Positions 1 to 7,199 of a stretch of 20,260 nucleotides of DNA are shown here, one piece after another. How positions within the stretch are numbered: position 1 is the stretch's first letter; the number at the start of each line of letters is the position of its first letter. Origin of the DNA: a virus; IMG/VR virus record IMGVR_UViG_3300028284_000038, positions 1-20,260 of that record; one strand, 5' to 3'. The notes beneath the pieces were generated by a model. It was given only the letters and a program-made list of their open reading frames with translations, made no database searches and had not been told where the DNA came from. The position numbers and the translations under genes were made by a program.

Positions 1-308
1 ACGATGTCTACGAACTTAGGTAGAATAGGAACGGGTGTCCAATCCAGGTTTAGATATGACAAGTCACCATCAACGGCTAGTTCATTTTTATACTTAGCAA
101 CTGATTGCTCTCCTCTTGCGTATAAACGCAGCCTATGGAAGTCTCTCCATTGGTCATAATATCTACATCCGTTCCCATCTTTCTTAAACCACTCGTATTG
201 AATAGCCTGTCCGATCTGTAATCCGAATTCATCTGTTGCTTTCTCAGCATCAGATACAAACTGACTTGGAAACCCTGCAGATGATATGTCAATTTTTACG
301 TCTCTCAT
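1..308 (-). CDS. Portal protein, N-terminal part (runs off the left edge)
   Basis: An open frame starts with ATG at 308 and stays open to base 1, giving 102 codons with no stop. The ATG overlaps the terL stop as ATGA, the usual coupling for adjacent phage genes. The translation begins MRDVKIDISSAGFPSQF and contains the stretches YARGEQSVAKYK and NLDWTPVPILPKFVDIV, which I recognise from portal proteins of Bacteroidetes phages, including crAss-like ones. Portals form the dodecameric ring at the capsid vertex through which DNA is packaged and ejected, and terL followed directly by portal is the standard order. The rest of the protein, and presumably the capsid genes, lie beyond the left edge. 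The family call rests on remembered sequence similarity plus position; the reading frame itself is secure. Confidence 0.78.
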   Translation of the reverse strand, partial: MRDVKIDISSAGFPSQFVSDAEKATDEFGLQIGQAIQYEWFKKDGNGCRYYDQWRDFHRLRLYARGEQSVAKYKNELAVDGDLSYLNLDWTPVPILPKFVDI

Positions 309-2566
309 CTAATAATTTCGCTTATTGTACCCTTGTTACTATACCTTGCAAAGTTAATCTTTATTTTTGAAACATTTTGCTTAGGTACATACAGGTGTCT
401 TTGTGTTGCCATTATAGCTAACCCTGATGAAATAGTTGCATCAAAGTTAGTTCTGTTACTAATATCAAACTTTGCCCAATCCTCTAGAGTTCTAGTAAAT
501 ATACACTCTCCCATCTCTTCTGCAGATTTCATACCTATATGATTATCGATATAAGACTCTATAGCAGAAGCGTGTGATTGTTTTACATCTTCACTTGAGT
601 TAGGAATACCCCCTAATTCTTTTTCAGTTTTAGACAATTTATTGTAATGCTTATCAGGTCTGTTCATACAGAAACCTCTATATCCTCTATTCTTAAAATG
701 ATACAATAATCTTGGCTTATTATTTTCTATTAAAATTGGCATACCATAAAACACACAAGCCATTAAAACATCTTCAAAAAATATCTCTGCCGTTTGTGGT
801 CTTGCTATGTATTCTAAAAAGAATGTATTCGTAGGTGCGTTGTCCATATGAAACATAGTCTTGCCGTGGAGTGCACCGTTAGATCCACCTCCCCCAACTA
901 CTCCTGATATATCATAACTATCACAACCAAATGCACCTATATGATCGTTGCCAGGAAACTTGACTCCATTTTTTACTAATACTCTATTCTGTAATGCTTT
1001 TTCAGGAGTCCATCCTATATAAAACCTTCCTCTATCGTTAGGAGTAAAAATAACTTCACTATCCTTTATACCATTCTTCCAGGACATACTTCCTCTTGTG
1101 AGGTGGTGTGCCATTATAAGAGAATCATTATAGTCTATTTGCTGATATATCTTTGTAAGATTAAATATAGACTGCTTACTTTCATCTCTAAATGCGTGAG
1201 ACTCAGTTCTTGGAAATTGACGGTAATATTCATTTAAAGCATCGGCATCATTCTTTAAAGAATCTACTTCGTTTTGCCAATAGTTTAGTGCACCCTGTTC
1301 AATCATTTCCCCATCAATACCCAATACGGGTAATTCAGGTGTTTCAAAAACAGGCATTCCATAACGATCAATGAATCCTTCCATATTCCATTCCATAGGA
1401 ACGAAAAGTGAATATAGTCCGCTTTTAGTTTGACCATTTGAGTTTCTTTCAATTACATTAGAGTCGCTATATAAGTTTTTAAAATTACCACCCCCCTTGC
1501 TTAATGCATTTGAAGTTGATCCCATCATACATTTTCCTATAATCTTACTACCTAATCGCAAACAAGTTTTAGTAACACGCCAATTGTTTAAAATATTATT
1601 AGGCTTGATCCATTTTCCACTTTCATCGTGAACTAAAAGTAGTAGCTTTTCACCATCATAACTGTTGTCGTCTGTGTTCTTCCAATCTATTGTGGTATCT
1701 AGTCCATATAACTCATCGTCATTGGAATCAAACATATTTTTTTTTGTAATCTTAGATGCAGGAATCCTAAAAGCTAATTCAGTTTTAGGTTTATCCATAC
1801 CATCCATAATGGGCTTAAAGAAAAAAGGTAGTCTACTATTAATAGGAACTACTTTATCTGTAAACATTTTCTTAGCATCACTACCTGTCTTTGATAAGAT
1901 ACCAACCCTGGAATCTTTAGCTAAAGTACCTGTGTTAACACATTCAGATGATGACATAAAAGAAAAACCTGAACGTCTGATCTTTAGGTAAATCATTCCA
2001 AAGCTTCTTTTATCCGCCTTACAGGCTTCCCAAAAAATAAATAACAAACGATTAGCTTCCCTGAAGTCGGGATATCCAACATCAATACTAGTCCATTGAA
2101 GATACATATAATGAGATCCTGTTATATATGTAGGTTTTCCGTTAGACATAAACCAATGCCCATCATCTCTTCTATCAAATTCAGTTTCAACATAGTCCAC
2201 CCAACGCTGCTTAAATTCTGTAGCCATTTCATTCCATTTGAATATAGACTGAATTTTATCTAAAGCTTTAGGTATTTCTTGACGTTCCCAATATTGTTCT
2301 GTTGCCTTCTTGTGTCTTTGAACACAATGTTTTGGTGCTAAGGGTAAAGCAATACGAAGCCCTTGAATTATTATAACCTCACCTATCTCACCTGTTTTAG
2401 ATATAACAATAAAGTCGTACTTAGAGTCGTAGCCATATGCCCAGGTCTTAGCCTTATTCTTGTTAGTTAAGACTGACTTGGGTACAACATCTTTTAGTGT
2501 TGTAAATAAACTACTGTGCTCTACGTTCTGCAAATCCTTGTTTTGTATCTGTTTTACTTGGACCAT
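305..2566 (-). CDS. terL: Terminase large subunit (ATPase and nuclease)
   Basis: 753 aa DNA-packaging motor. In order: a deviant Walker A at about residues 195-202 (KIRRSGFS), with the basic residues ahead of the usual lysine place much as in lambda-type terminases; Walker B at 308-315 (LLLLVHDE, D314 E315); a probable coupling motif at 349-352 (GSTS); then an RNase-H-like nuclease domain with candidate metal ligands D549 (GAFGCDSYD), E614 (ILIENN) and an acidic residue near D674 (SYIDN). The length is usual for TerL. The start at 2566 gives a 56-bp out-of-frame overlap with the upstream gene; the next Met is residue 113, inside a conserved-looking region, so the first ATG is preferred. The stop overlaps the portal ATG. 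The sequence recalls terminases of crAss-like and other Bacteroidetes phages. Catalytic residues are inferred by motif, not by alignment. Confidence 0.93.
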   Translation of the reverse strand: MVQVKQIQNKDLQNVEHSSLFTTLKDVVPKSVLTNKNKAKTWAYGYDSKYDFIVISKTGEIGEVIIIQGLRIALPLAPKHCVQRHKKATEQYWERQEIPKALDKIQSIFKWNEMATEFKQRWVDYVETEFDRRDDGHWFMSNGKPTYITGSHYMYLQWTSIDVGYPDFREANRLLFIFWEACKADKRSFGMIYLKIRRSGFSFMSSSECVNTGTLAKDSRVGILSKTGSDAKKMFTDKVVPINSRLPFFFKPIMDGMDKPKTELAFRIPASKITKKNMFDSNDDELYGLDTTIDWKNTDDNSYDGEKLLLLVHDESGKWIKPNNILNNWRVTKTCLRLGSKIIGKCMMGSTSNALSKGGGNFKNLYSDSNVIERNSNGQTKSGLYSLFVPMEWNMEGFIDRYGMPVFETPELPVLGIDGEMIEQGALNYWQNEVDSLKNDADALNEYYRQFPRTESHAFRDESKQSIFNLTKIYQQIDYNDSLIMAHHLTRGSMSWKNGIKDSEVIFTPNDRGRFYIGWTPEKALQNRVLVKNGVKFPGNDHIGAFGCDSYDISGVVGGGGSNGALHGKTMFHMDNAPTNTFFLEYIARPQTAEIFFEDVLMACVFYGMPILIENNKPRLLYHFKNRGYRGFCMNRPDKHYNKLSKTEKELGGIPNSSEDVKQSHASAIESYIDNHIGMKSAEEMGECIFTRTLEDWAKFDISNRTNFDATISSGLAIMATQRHLYVPKQNVSKIKINFARYSNKGTISEIIR

Positions 2567-2792
2567 TGTCCAAACTATTTATAGCTTCTCTTTCTGATTC
2601 TATTCTGCTTAGTATTTCAAACGCATCGAATATCGCTAACTTCTTAGTAGCAGCAGCATTCTTTAATCTGTCTGCAGAGATGTCATCTTCGGGATCGTGT
2701 TTAATAATCTGCTCCTTCGCTACCTTGATCAGTTGCCTGACCGCCTCGTGACCTGCCTTGATTATTTCTAATTTTATTTCTTTTGTGTTCAT
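2511..2792 (-). CDS. Small helical protein upstream of terL; possible small terminase
   Basis: 93 aa, rich in charged residues and probably all helical, with the stretches EIIKAGHEAVRQLIKVAKEQ and KNAAATKKLAIFDAFEIL. I recognise this type as a conserved small protein of Bacteroidetes phages but know no proven function. It sits directly before terL, where the small terminase subunit (DNA recognition) usually lies, and its size is at the low end for TerS. Its last 18 codons overlap the terL start out of frame, which suggests translational coupling. The TerS role is inferred from position only; no helix-turn-helix motif is clear. Confidence 0.7.
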   Translation of the reverse strand: MNTKEIKLEIIKAGHEAVRQLIKVAKEQIIKHDPEDDISADRLKNAAATKKLAIFDAFEILSRIESEREAINSLDNGPSKTDTKQGFAERRAQ

Positions 2793-2871
2793 TCTTAATA
2801 CGTTTTACTTTTTTTATTGGATAGTTCTCTTCATTTAACTCATCCATAAAATCCCATTCACGACTATTCAT
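2701..2871 (-). CDS. Small hypothetical protein, 56 aa, overlapping the next gene
   Basis: The ATG at 2871 overlaps the TAG stop of the oxygenase gene by 8 bp (ATGAATAG), and the frame runs to TAA at 2701. The first 26 codons fill what would otherwise be an empty gap (MNSREWDFMDELNEENYPIK, acidic); the last 30 codons overlap the following 93-aa gene in another frame and are basic and low in hydrophobic residues. The N-terminal part looks like a real protein and the start/stop overlap is typical here. The long out-of-frame overlap is a reason for caution. Function unknown. Confidence 0.45.
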   Translation of the reverse strand: MNSREWDFMDELNEENYPIKKVKRIKNEHKRNKIRNNQGRSRGGQATDQGSEGADY

Positions 2872-3343
2872 CACTTATATTTTTTTTTAAAAAAACAACT
2901 TGAATCAATCTAGCATTAGTGTGGTGTCCGTAATTATCATATATATTTCTTGAATGGTATAAGTTTGAATTAAAAACAATAAGCCTATTAAACTTAGCTT
3001 TTAATATACAACTCTTATCACCTTCATAATAAAGTGTAGTTCCATCCTCTTCAGGAGGTTTTTCATTTAGAAACAATATGGCAGTTAAGTCACCCATCAT
3101 TTCATCCGTATGAATAAAATTAGGTTCTTCTTGAAGCCAAGGTGAACATCTAACAAAGTTTAAGTCGGGTGTATAGTTAGGATACTTTTCAAATAAAAAC
3201 TCTACTAACTCGTCTACACCCCTAGCCTTTACATTTTGGAATAAATCTTCACCAATTAAAATATCTTCAAAACCTTCTTTTAAGATATCTTCTTTATAGG
3301 ACTTTACATCTACAATAACATTTTCATATAATCCTATATTCAT
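2864..3343 (-). CDS. 2-oxoglutarate/Fe(II)-dependent oxygenase (prolyl-hydroxylase-like)
   Basis: 159 aa, about the size of a minimal double-stranded beta-helix oxygenase. The metal-binding triad is visible: H78 and D80 in FIHTDEMMGDLTAILFLN, and H130 in FNSNLYHSRN, with R145 (NARLIQVVF) in the place of the arginine that binds the 2-oxoglutarate carboxylate. The stretch DGTTLYYEGD between them matches the usual pattern of prolyl-4-hydroxylase-like enzymes. Such enzymes use O2 and 2-oxoglutarate to hydroxylate a substrate, often a protein side chain. The start overlaps the stop of the upstream GroES-like gene by 4 bp (ATGA), so the two are probably translationally coupled. The substrate cannot be read from the sequence; a virion or host protein is possible. 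No signal peptide is seen, so it should be cytoplasmic. Confidence 0.82.
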   Translation of the reverse strand: MNIGLYENVIVDVKSYKEDILKEGFEDILIGEDLFQNVKARGVDELVEFLFEKYPNYTPDLNFVRCSPWLQEEPNFIHTDEMMGDLTAILFLNEKPPEEDGTTLYYEGDKSCILKAKFNRLIVFNSNLYHSRNIYDNYGHHTNARLIQVVFLKKNISDE

Positions 3344-3903
3344 AGCTTTATAGTTATTTGATGATCAAACATTCTATATATTTTTTCGCCATCTACTTCA
3401 AACTCATATTCACTACCAGGTTTAAAGGTAATCTTATCACCCGCTCTTACGCCTTTTGAAGTTAGGAAATCATTTGGATACTTCATTATACCAACTAATG
3501 GCTCTTCGCTAATTGGTTTATAAATATAAGAATCCTCTACATCTACAGGCAATACAAAACAATACCTGTCGTGTGAGTTCCATCCGTTTTTATTTTTATA
3601 CAAATAAAATTGATCGTCCTCAACAAAAAACAAGTCGTCCTTAAAAAAGCTTTTACCGCTCCTTTGCTTACCTTTTATGTCGTTGTAATATTTGAAAACA
3701 TTGTGGTGTACTAGAAGCGTATCACCAATACCAATGGGACCTTTGTAGTCTATTGGAAGTTGTATAACCTCAGCCTCTCTATTTGAGAACCTAAAGTCTT
3801 CTTGCGAGGTGCTAATAATTAAATCAATTCCTGCAACTTTTTTTGTGTTGTTATATCGCCTCCCCTTTAATGGTTTAACAATAAAACAGAATGGTGATTT
3901 CAT
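3340..3903 (-). CDS. Tandem GroES-like (co-chaperonin-fold) protein
   Basis: 187 aa. The N-terminal half follows the GroES pattern: FIVKPL at 7-12, a loop followed by GIDLIIS, then AEVIQLP, then IGIGDTLLVHHNVFKYY (compare VKVGDIVIF in GroES). After a linker with KSFFKDDLFFVEDD, the C-terminal half repeats the pattern with GIMKYPNDFL, GVRAGDKITFKPGSEYEF and VDGEKIYRMF. I infer two GroES-type beta-barrels in one chain, a protein type I recall as GroES-like in marine phages. It is distinct from the short GroES next to groEL near 17.6 kb. It lies in the fibre/packaging operon and overlaps the oxygenase gene by 4 bp. It may cap a chaperonin, or be a virion-assembly factor using the same fold; the sequence does not decide. 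Confidence 0.6.
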   Translation of the reverse strand: MKSPFCFIVKPLKGRRYNNTKKVAGIDLIISTSQEDFRFSNREAEVIQLPIDYKGPIGIGDTLLVHHNVFKYYNDIKGKQRSGKSFFKDDLFFVEDDQFYLYKNKNGWNSHDRYCFVLPVDVEDSYIYKPISEEPLVGIMKYPNDFLTSKGVRAGDKITFKPGSEYEFEVDGEKIYRMFDHQITIKL

Positions 3904-3911
3904 AATTTAAT

Positions 3912-4094
3912 TTACGAGCCACAACCAATACAGTCAATAGATGAGTCTGTAGGTTTTACTCCATTTAATTTCATTTGAATATTATGAATTTCATCAGCAA
4001 TTGTCATTTGCTCTATGAAATCATCAGTATTTTTTTTATTCTGCTCAAGCAATATAATCTTCTCATTAAGAGTACTTCTTTCTCCTTCAGACAT
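3912..4094 (-). CDS. Small hypothetical protein with a C-terminal CxxC
   Basis: 60 aa. A charged, probably coiled-coil N-terminal half (about residues 3-45) is followed by a tail ending SSIDCIGCGS, with a CxxC pair at the very end. It is spaced 3 bp from the 74-aa gene upstream and 8 bp from the GroES-like gene downstream, so it is part of the same operon. The tail could bind a metal or form a disulfide. Function unknown. Confidence 0.65.
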   Translation of the reverse strand: MSEGERSTLNEKIILLEQNKKNTDDFIEQMTIADEIHNIQMKLNGVKPTDSSIDCIGCGS

Positions 4095-4097
4095 TTT

Positions 4098-4322
4098 TTA
4101 AAAATTTATGTTGTACTCTATAGAGATTGGCATTGTTGCGGTAAATTCTTTCCACAATAATATTTCATTACTTTTCTCAATATAAATAAGTACTGAGTTT
4201 CTTTCGTAATCGTGTTTTATTAAATGTATAATGTAACTACCACCCAAGATCTCTTGTCCTACAAGATAATGCATTGCACTTGACTTATAGTCAGGACCTA
4301 TCGAAATCTTTCTGATATCCAT
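4098..4322 (-). CDS. Conserved small hypothetical phage protein
   Basis: 74 aa starting MDIRKISIGPDYKSSAMHYL. It appears to be a small soluble beta-rich domain, with IIHLI, VLIYIE and ILLWKEF as likely strands and no membrane segment or signal peptide. I recall similar short proteins in Bacteroidetes phage structural regions, without a known role. It is 2 bp from the 600-aa fibre-like gene and 3 bp from the next gene, so it is co-transcribed with both. Confidence 0.68.
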   Translation of the reverse strand: MDIRKISIGPDYKSSAMHYLVGQEILGGSYIIHLIKHDYERNSVLIYIEKSNEILLWKEFTATMPISIEYNINF

Positions 4323-4324
4323 AG

Positions 4325-6127
4325 TTATGCTTTAGTCCATATTTTTATTGAGAACATCCCATCGTCTATATCTGAAGATGAATCTGCACCCGTAGCTATA
4401 TCAACAGTAGACAGTACTATTTTGTTAGCATTGTCAAATGATTCATAGAAGACTTGTGTTTTTGCACCTTTATCTCCACCGTTACCATTACAAAATATTA
4501 AAACGTCAGGAACTCCTATACTTGGGGTCATTGATATATCTATGGTTCCATTAACAACATCTCTTTGCCAAGAGAAGTTTCTTCCTGTAGTGTTTTCTAA
4601 TACGTTTACATTTACAGTATTTGATATTGTTGAATATCTAGCCTCATAAAATGTGTAATTAATAGCACTTCCTGAACTAGGTAGCGTTACTGTTTTAACA
4701 TTTACTGAAGTTGGATGCCCCGTTGCATCTTGCGTAACAGAATCTACTACTGTAAAAGTGCCACCTGCTGCAGGTGATACTGCAGAAACGGTATCTAATC
4801 TTACTGTGTTGTCGTGATTAATATCTAATTGTATGTCAGTTCCAACAAGTGCTACGCTTGTACTTATCTTATCTAGACCTCTAAACTGAACTTCTACTCC
4901 GTCTGTTACAGGTTCAATACCTGTACCATCACCAATTGTCCAACTAGACATTCCTAGGCTTGGGAAAAAAGTTAATACTCCTAAACCATTTATATACTGA
5001 CCTGCTACTCCTTGAAAGTCTAATTCTAATCTAGGGGTAGTAGTAGAGTCAAATACTCTAAGAGATATTGCATCAGTAATTCCACCATTAACTACGGCTG
5101 AAAAGTCAGTAACTGTACCTCCTCCTCCTGGAATAGTAGCCCAGGAGTTATCGCCTCTTAAATATGTGGTAGCACTTGGCGTTCCTATAGCATTTAATGA
5201 AAAACTCAAGTCCCCTGTTGTGGTTATTGGGCTAGTCCCTGTTGCTGAAATAAATGATGTATTTGAAGAAGTTATTTCTTCCACAGTACCTGATGTAGTT
5301 GCGGGAAATGCTAGAAGAGTTCCATCTCCTCTTACATATTGTGACTTATCTCCTGTGAATGCAAAATTTAAAACCCCATTTGAGGTAATAGGTCCACCTG
5401 TGATTGTAATAGCATCACCGTTTATACCTGCATTTACGCTTGTTACACTTCCACCACCACCTACTGCGTAGTTTGGTATGTTTAATACACCACCCGTTAA
5501 TGTGGCAGCACCTTGATTACCTGTTGTTGTTAGTGAGTTTACTGAACCCCCAACTCCTGCGACATCAAGAAAAATTGAATTCCCAACTTCAGTAACAACC
5601 AATCCTCCTTTGCCTTGCAAATCAACAGAGCCTGTTACACTATTTACATCAGAAACACCACTTACGCCACCTGCATAATTAGGAATATTTAATACCCCAC
5701 CTGTTAATGTGGCAGCACCTGAAGATCCTACAGTAGTTAATGAGTTAAAGTTTCCTGAGTTAGTTGTATCAAGAAAAATTGTACCTCCAATTTCAGTAAC
5801 AACCAATCCTCCTTTGCCTTGTAAGTCAACAGAGCCTGTTATACTATTTATATCAGTAACCCCTGAACTTCCAACCGTGGAAGTATCTAAGAAAATATTG
5901 TTTCCAACTTGTGTAACAACAAGACCCCCTGTACCTGAAAGGGTAATAGCGGGTCCTGTTGCGGTATTAATAGAAGAAATCCCAACACCACCGCCACCAG
6001 GAACCAACGAAATAATATCGCCAATAGTATAGTTCATTGTAACATCTACGTTATCAACGTCTGTACCAATTAGTTTATCATTTACCGTAGGAGTCCCATC
6101 GATTGCGTATGTTGAAATTCTGCTCAT
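4325..6127 (-). CDS. Repeat-rich fibre or adhesin-like structural protein, 600 aa
   Basis: Low-complexity G/S/T/V-rich protein typical of phage fibres. The N-terminus (SRISTYAIDGTPTVNDKLIG followed by TDVDNVDV) closely matches that of the 246-aa gene at 13353-14093 and is probably a shared virion-attachment module. Residues about 70-220 hold two copies of a roughly 69-aa unit with DLQGKGGLVVTE, IFLD and AATLTGGVLNIPNYA, plus a partial first copy. The middle has SQYVRGDGTLLAFP, PSATTYLRGDNSWATI and GQYINGLGVLTFFP, spacer motifs also seen in the other fibre genes. The C-terminal ~100 residues differ and are probably the distal tip. It abuts the 91-aa gene with no gap. A role in host binding is inferred from composition and modular layout. 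Confidence 0.75.
   Translation of the reverse strand: MSRISTYAIDGTPTVNDKLIGTDVDNVDVTMNYTIGDIISLVPGGGGVGISSINTATGPAITLSGTGGLVVTQVGNNIFLDTSTVGSSGVTDINSITGSVDLQGKGGLVVTEIGGTIFLDTTNSGNFNSLTTVGSSGAATLTGGVLNIPNYAGGVSGVSDVNSVTGSVDLQGKGGLVVTEVGNSIFLDVAGVGGSVNSLTTTGNQGAATLTGGVLNIPNYAVGGGGSVTSVNAGINGDAITITGGPITSNGVLNFAFTGDKSQYVRGDGTLLAFPATTSGTVEEITSSNTSFISATGTSPITTTGDLSFSLNAIGTPSATTYLRGDNSWATIPGGGGTVTDFSAVVNGGITDAISLRVFDSTTTPRLELDFQGVAGQYINGLGVLTFFPSLGMSSWTIGDGTGIEPVTDGVEVQFRGLDKISTSVALVGTDIQLDINHDNTVRLDTVSAVSPAAGGTFTVVDSVTQDATGHPTSVNVKTVTLPSSGSAINYTFYEARYSTISNTVNVNVLENTTGRNFSWQRDVVNGTIDISMTPSIGVPDVLIFCNGNGGDKGAKTQVFYESFDNANKIVLSTVDIATGADSSSDIDDGMFSIKIWTKA
5472..5890 (-). repeat. Two tandem units of about 208 bp inside the 600-aa fibre gene
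   Basis: The stretches beginning near 5472 and 5681 repeat at nearly the same period, each encoding AATLTGGVLNIPNYA and then DLQGKGGLVVTE and IFLD. The 5590-5637 and 5795-5842 blocks differ at only a few bases. Recent duplication or unequal exchange is likely. Confidence 0.75.
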
Positions 6128-6403
6128 TTATTCTGTTTTTTCTTCTTTGTCAATCTTTACAATACTACCCGTAGCAAGATCTATTTGAGAGTCATCTCCG
6201 TATTTTTCACTTAACTCTTTTTCAACTGCCTGATAGTCAGCTTTGACTTTATTGATTTGATCAATAATAGAACCTTTAGAAAGTTCAAGATCACCAAGCT
6301 GCATCTTTAATTGATTAAAAGCATTTAGCATAGATTGAATTGACTTCAATTCGTTCTCTGTAATTTTAGGGTTTTCCACTTCTGTGTTTTTTACTTTTTT
6401 CAT
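6128..6403 (-). CDS. Small coiled-coil protein, first gene of the packaging-side operon
   Basis: 91 aa, with a long helical coiled-coil segment at about residues 15-70 (MLNAFNQLKMQLGDLELSKG onward) and charged ends. No enzyme motif or membrane segment is seen. Its start lies 35 bp downstream of a TATCTTTG promoter element, so it is probably the first gene of the transcript that continues through the 600-aa protein towards terL. Such small coiled-coil proteins are common in Bacteroidetes phages; a structural or chaperone role for the fibre is a guess. Confidence 0.68.
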   Translation of the reverse strand: MKKVKNTEVENPKITENELKSIQSMLNAFNQLKMQLGDLELSKGSIIDQINKVKADYQAVEKELSEKYGDDSQIDLATGSIVKIDKEEKTE

Positions 6404-6438
6404 TTTGATAAAATATTAGATTAAATTATATTGTTTAG

Positions 6439-6446
6439 CAAAGATA
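6439..6446 (-). promoter_or_regulatory. Bacteroidetes-type promoter -7 element (TATCTTTG) for the 91-aa gene
   Basis: Minus-strand TATCTTTG, matching the TAnnTTTG consensus of Bacteroidetes housekeeping promoters, lies in the 60-bp gap between two genes and 35 bp before the ATG at 6403. A clear -33 TTTG at the usual spacing was not found. Confidence 0.65.
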
Positions 6447-6463
6447 AACAAATCTTTTTGATA

Positions 6464-6934
6464 CTAGCCGAAGCAAGGTCCTAATGAAGTCCAAGCTGAT
6501 CCACTCCATATTCCCCAACTCTGATCGTTTGCATAAGCACCTGCGGGTGCGGCTTTTACACATTCTGATCCTATTTGATAAATAGAACTACTAAATGGAT
6601 TTTTAGAATCACCTGCTACTTGAACATATTCTGCAAAACAAGCCTCTGATCCTGATCTATATTTTGCCGTATATTTCAGTTCGAACTCGTCACAAGTAGG
6701 AGCGGGTGTGCAGTCTTGATCATAGCCATACCACTCATTAAATGAATGTGGCGTTGATGTATTTGGATATGGGAGGCATTGAGTATTTAATGCAGGGAAG
6801 TTATTTGCTCCTCCACCATTAATTAAGTCGGTCATAAGAATCGAAAAACTTATAGTTCCCGACCCGTATGTTCCATACTTTCTTTCTTGTGCTAACCCTA
6901 GCATCGTTAATGTGCCGCTACCTGGAACCGCCAT
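6464..6934 (-). CDS. Cysteine-containing tail or fibre-associated protein, 156 aa
   Basis: The N-terminal module (GSGTLTMLGLAQERKYGTYG, then PNTSTPHSFNEWYGYDQDC at about residues 57-75) is a pattern I recognise at the front of many Bacteroidetes phage tail-associated proteins. The rest is a short C-terminal domain. Six cysteines are present (TQC, QDC, PTC, EAC, SEC, GPC), unusual for a cytoplasmic phage protein and suggestive of disulfides in the mature virion. It begins 1 bp after the 1456-aa fibre gene ends and is the last gene before the promoter at 6446. It may be a fibre tip or adhesin partner; function inferred. Confidence 0.66.
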   Translation of the reverse strand: MAVPGSGTLTMLGLAQERKYGTYGSGTISFSILMTDLINGGGANNFPALNTQCLPYPNTSTPHSFNEWYGYDQDCTPAPTCDEFELKYTAKYRSGSEACFAEYVQVAGDSKNPFSSSIYQIGSECVKAAPAGAYANDQSWGIWSGSAWTSLGPCFG

Positions 6935-6935
6935 A

Positions 6936-7199
6936 TTACTTAATTTGTTTTTTTAAATCCTCTACCTCTTTAGTAAGTTCTTTAATAGCTTCAATTAAGA
7001 CTCCTACCATATTGCCATAAGCAACTGACTTGTACTCTTCACCATCTAATACAAGTTCAGGTAGAACTTTCTCAACTTCCTGTGCGATGACTCCTAAGCC
7101 ACGTTCACCGTCCTTGTCAAAGCTAACACCTCTAAGAGCATTAACCTTCTCTAAAGCGTTAGGAATAGTCTCTACGTTTGATTTAAGCCTTTCATCAGA
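6936..7199 (-). other. Peptidase S74 chaperone domain of the long fibre
   Basis: Residues 1370-1456. The S-x4-K dyad (S1370, K1375 in SDERLK) is intact, as are the ERGLGVIAQEVEKVLPELV core and the EAIKELTKEVEDLKKQIK coiled coil. Cleavage before S1370 is predicted from the known family. Confidence 0.88.

Noticed and set aside
77-292. A 71-aa open frame on the minus strand
   Set aside because: It lies inside the portal gene in another frame; the portal frame is open to the edge, begins with an ATGA overlap and reads as a real protein.
349-356. TAACTTTG on the minus strand before the portal gene
   Set aside because: It lies inside the terL coding sequence, and a match to TAnnTTTG is expected several times by chance in 20 kb.
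1148-1155. Plus-strand TATCTTTG inside terL
   Set aside because: No plus-strand gene follows it; probably a chance result of coding sequence.
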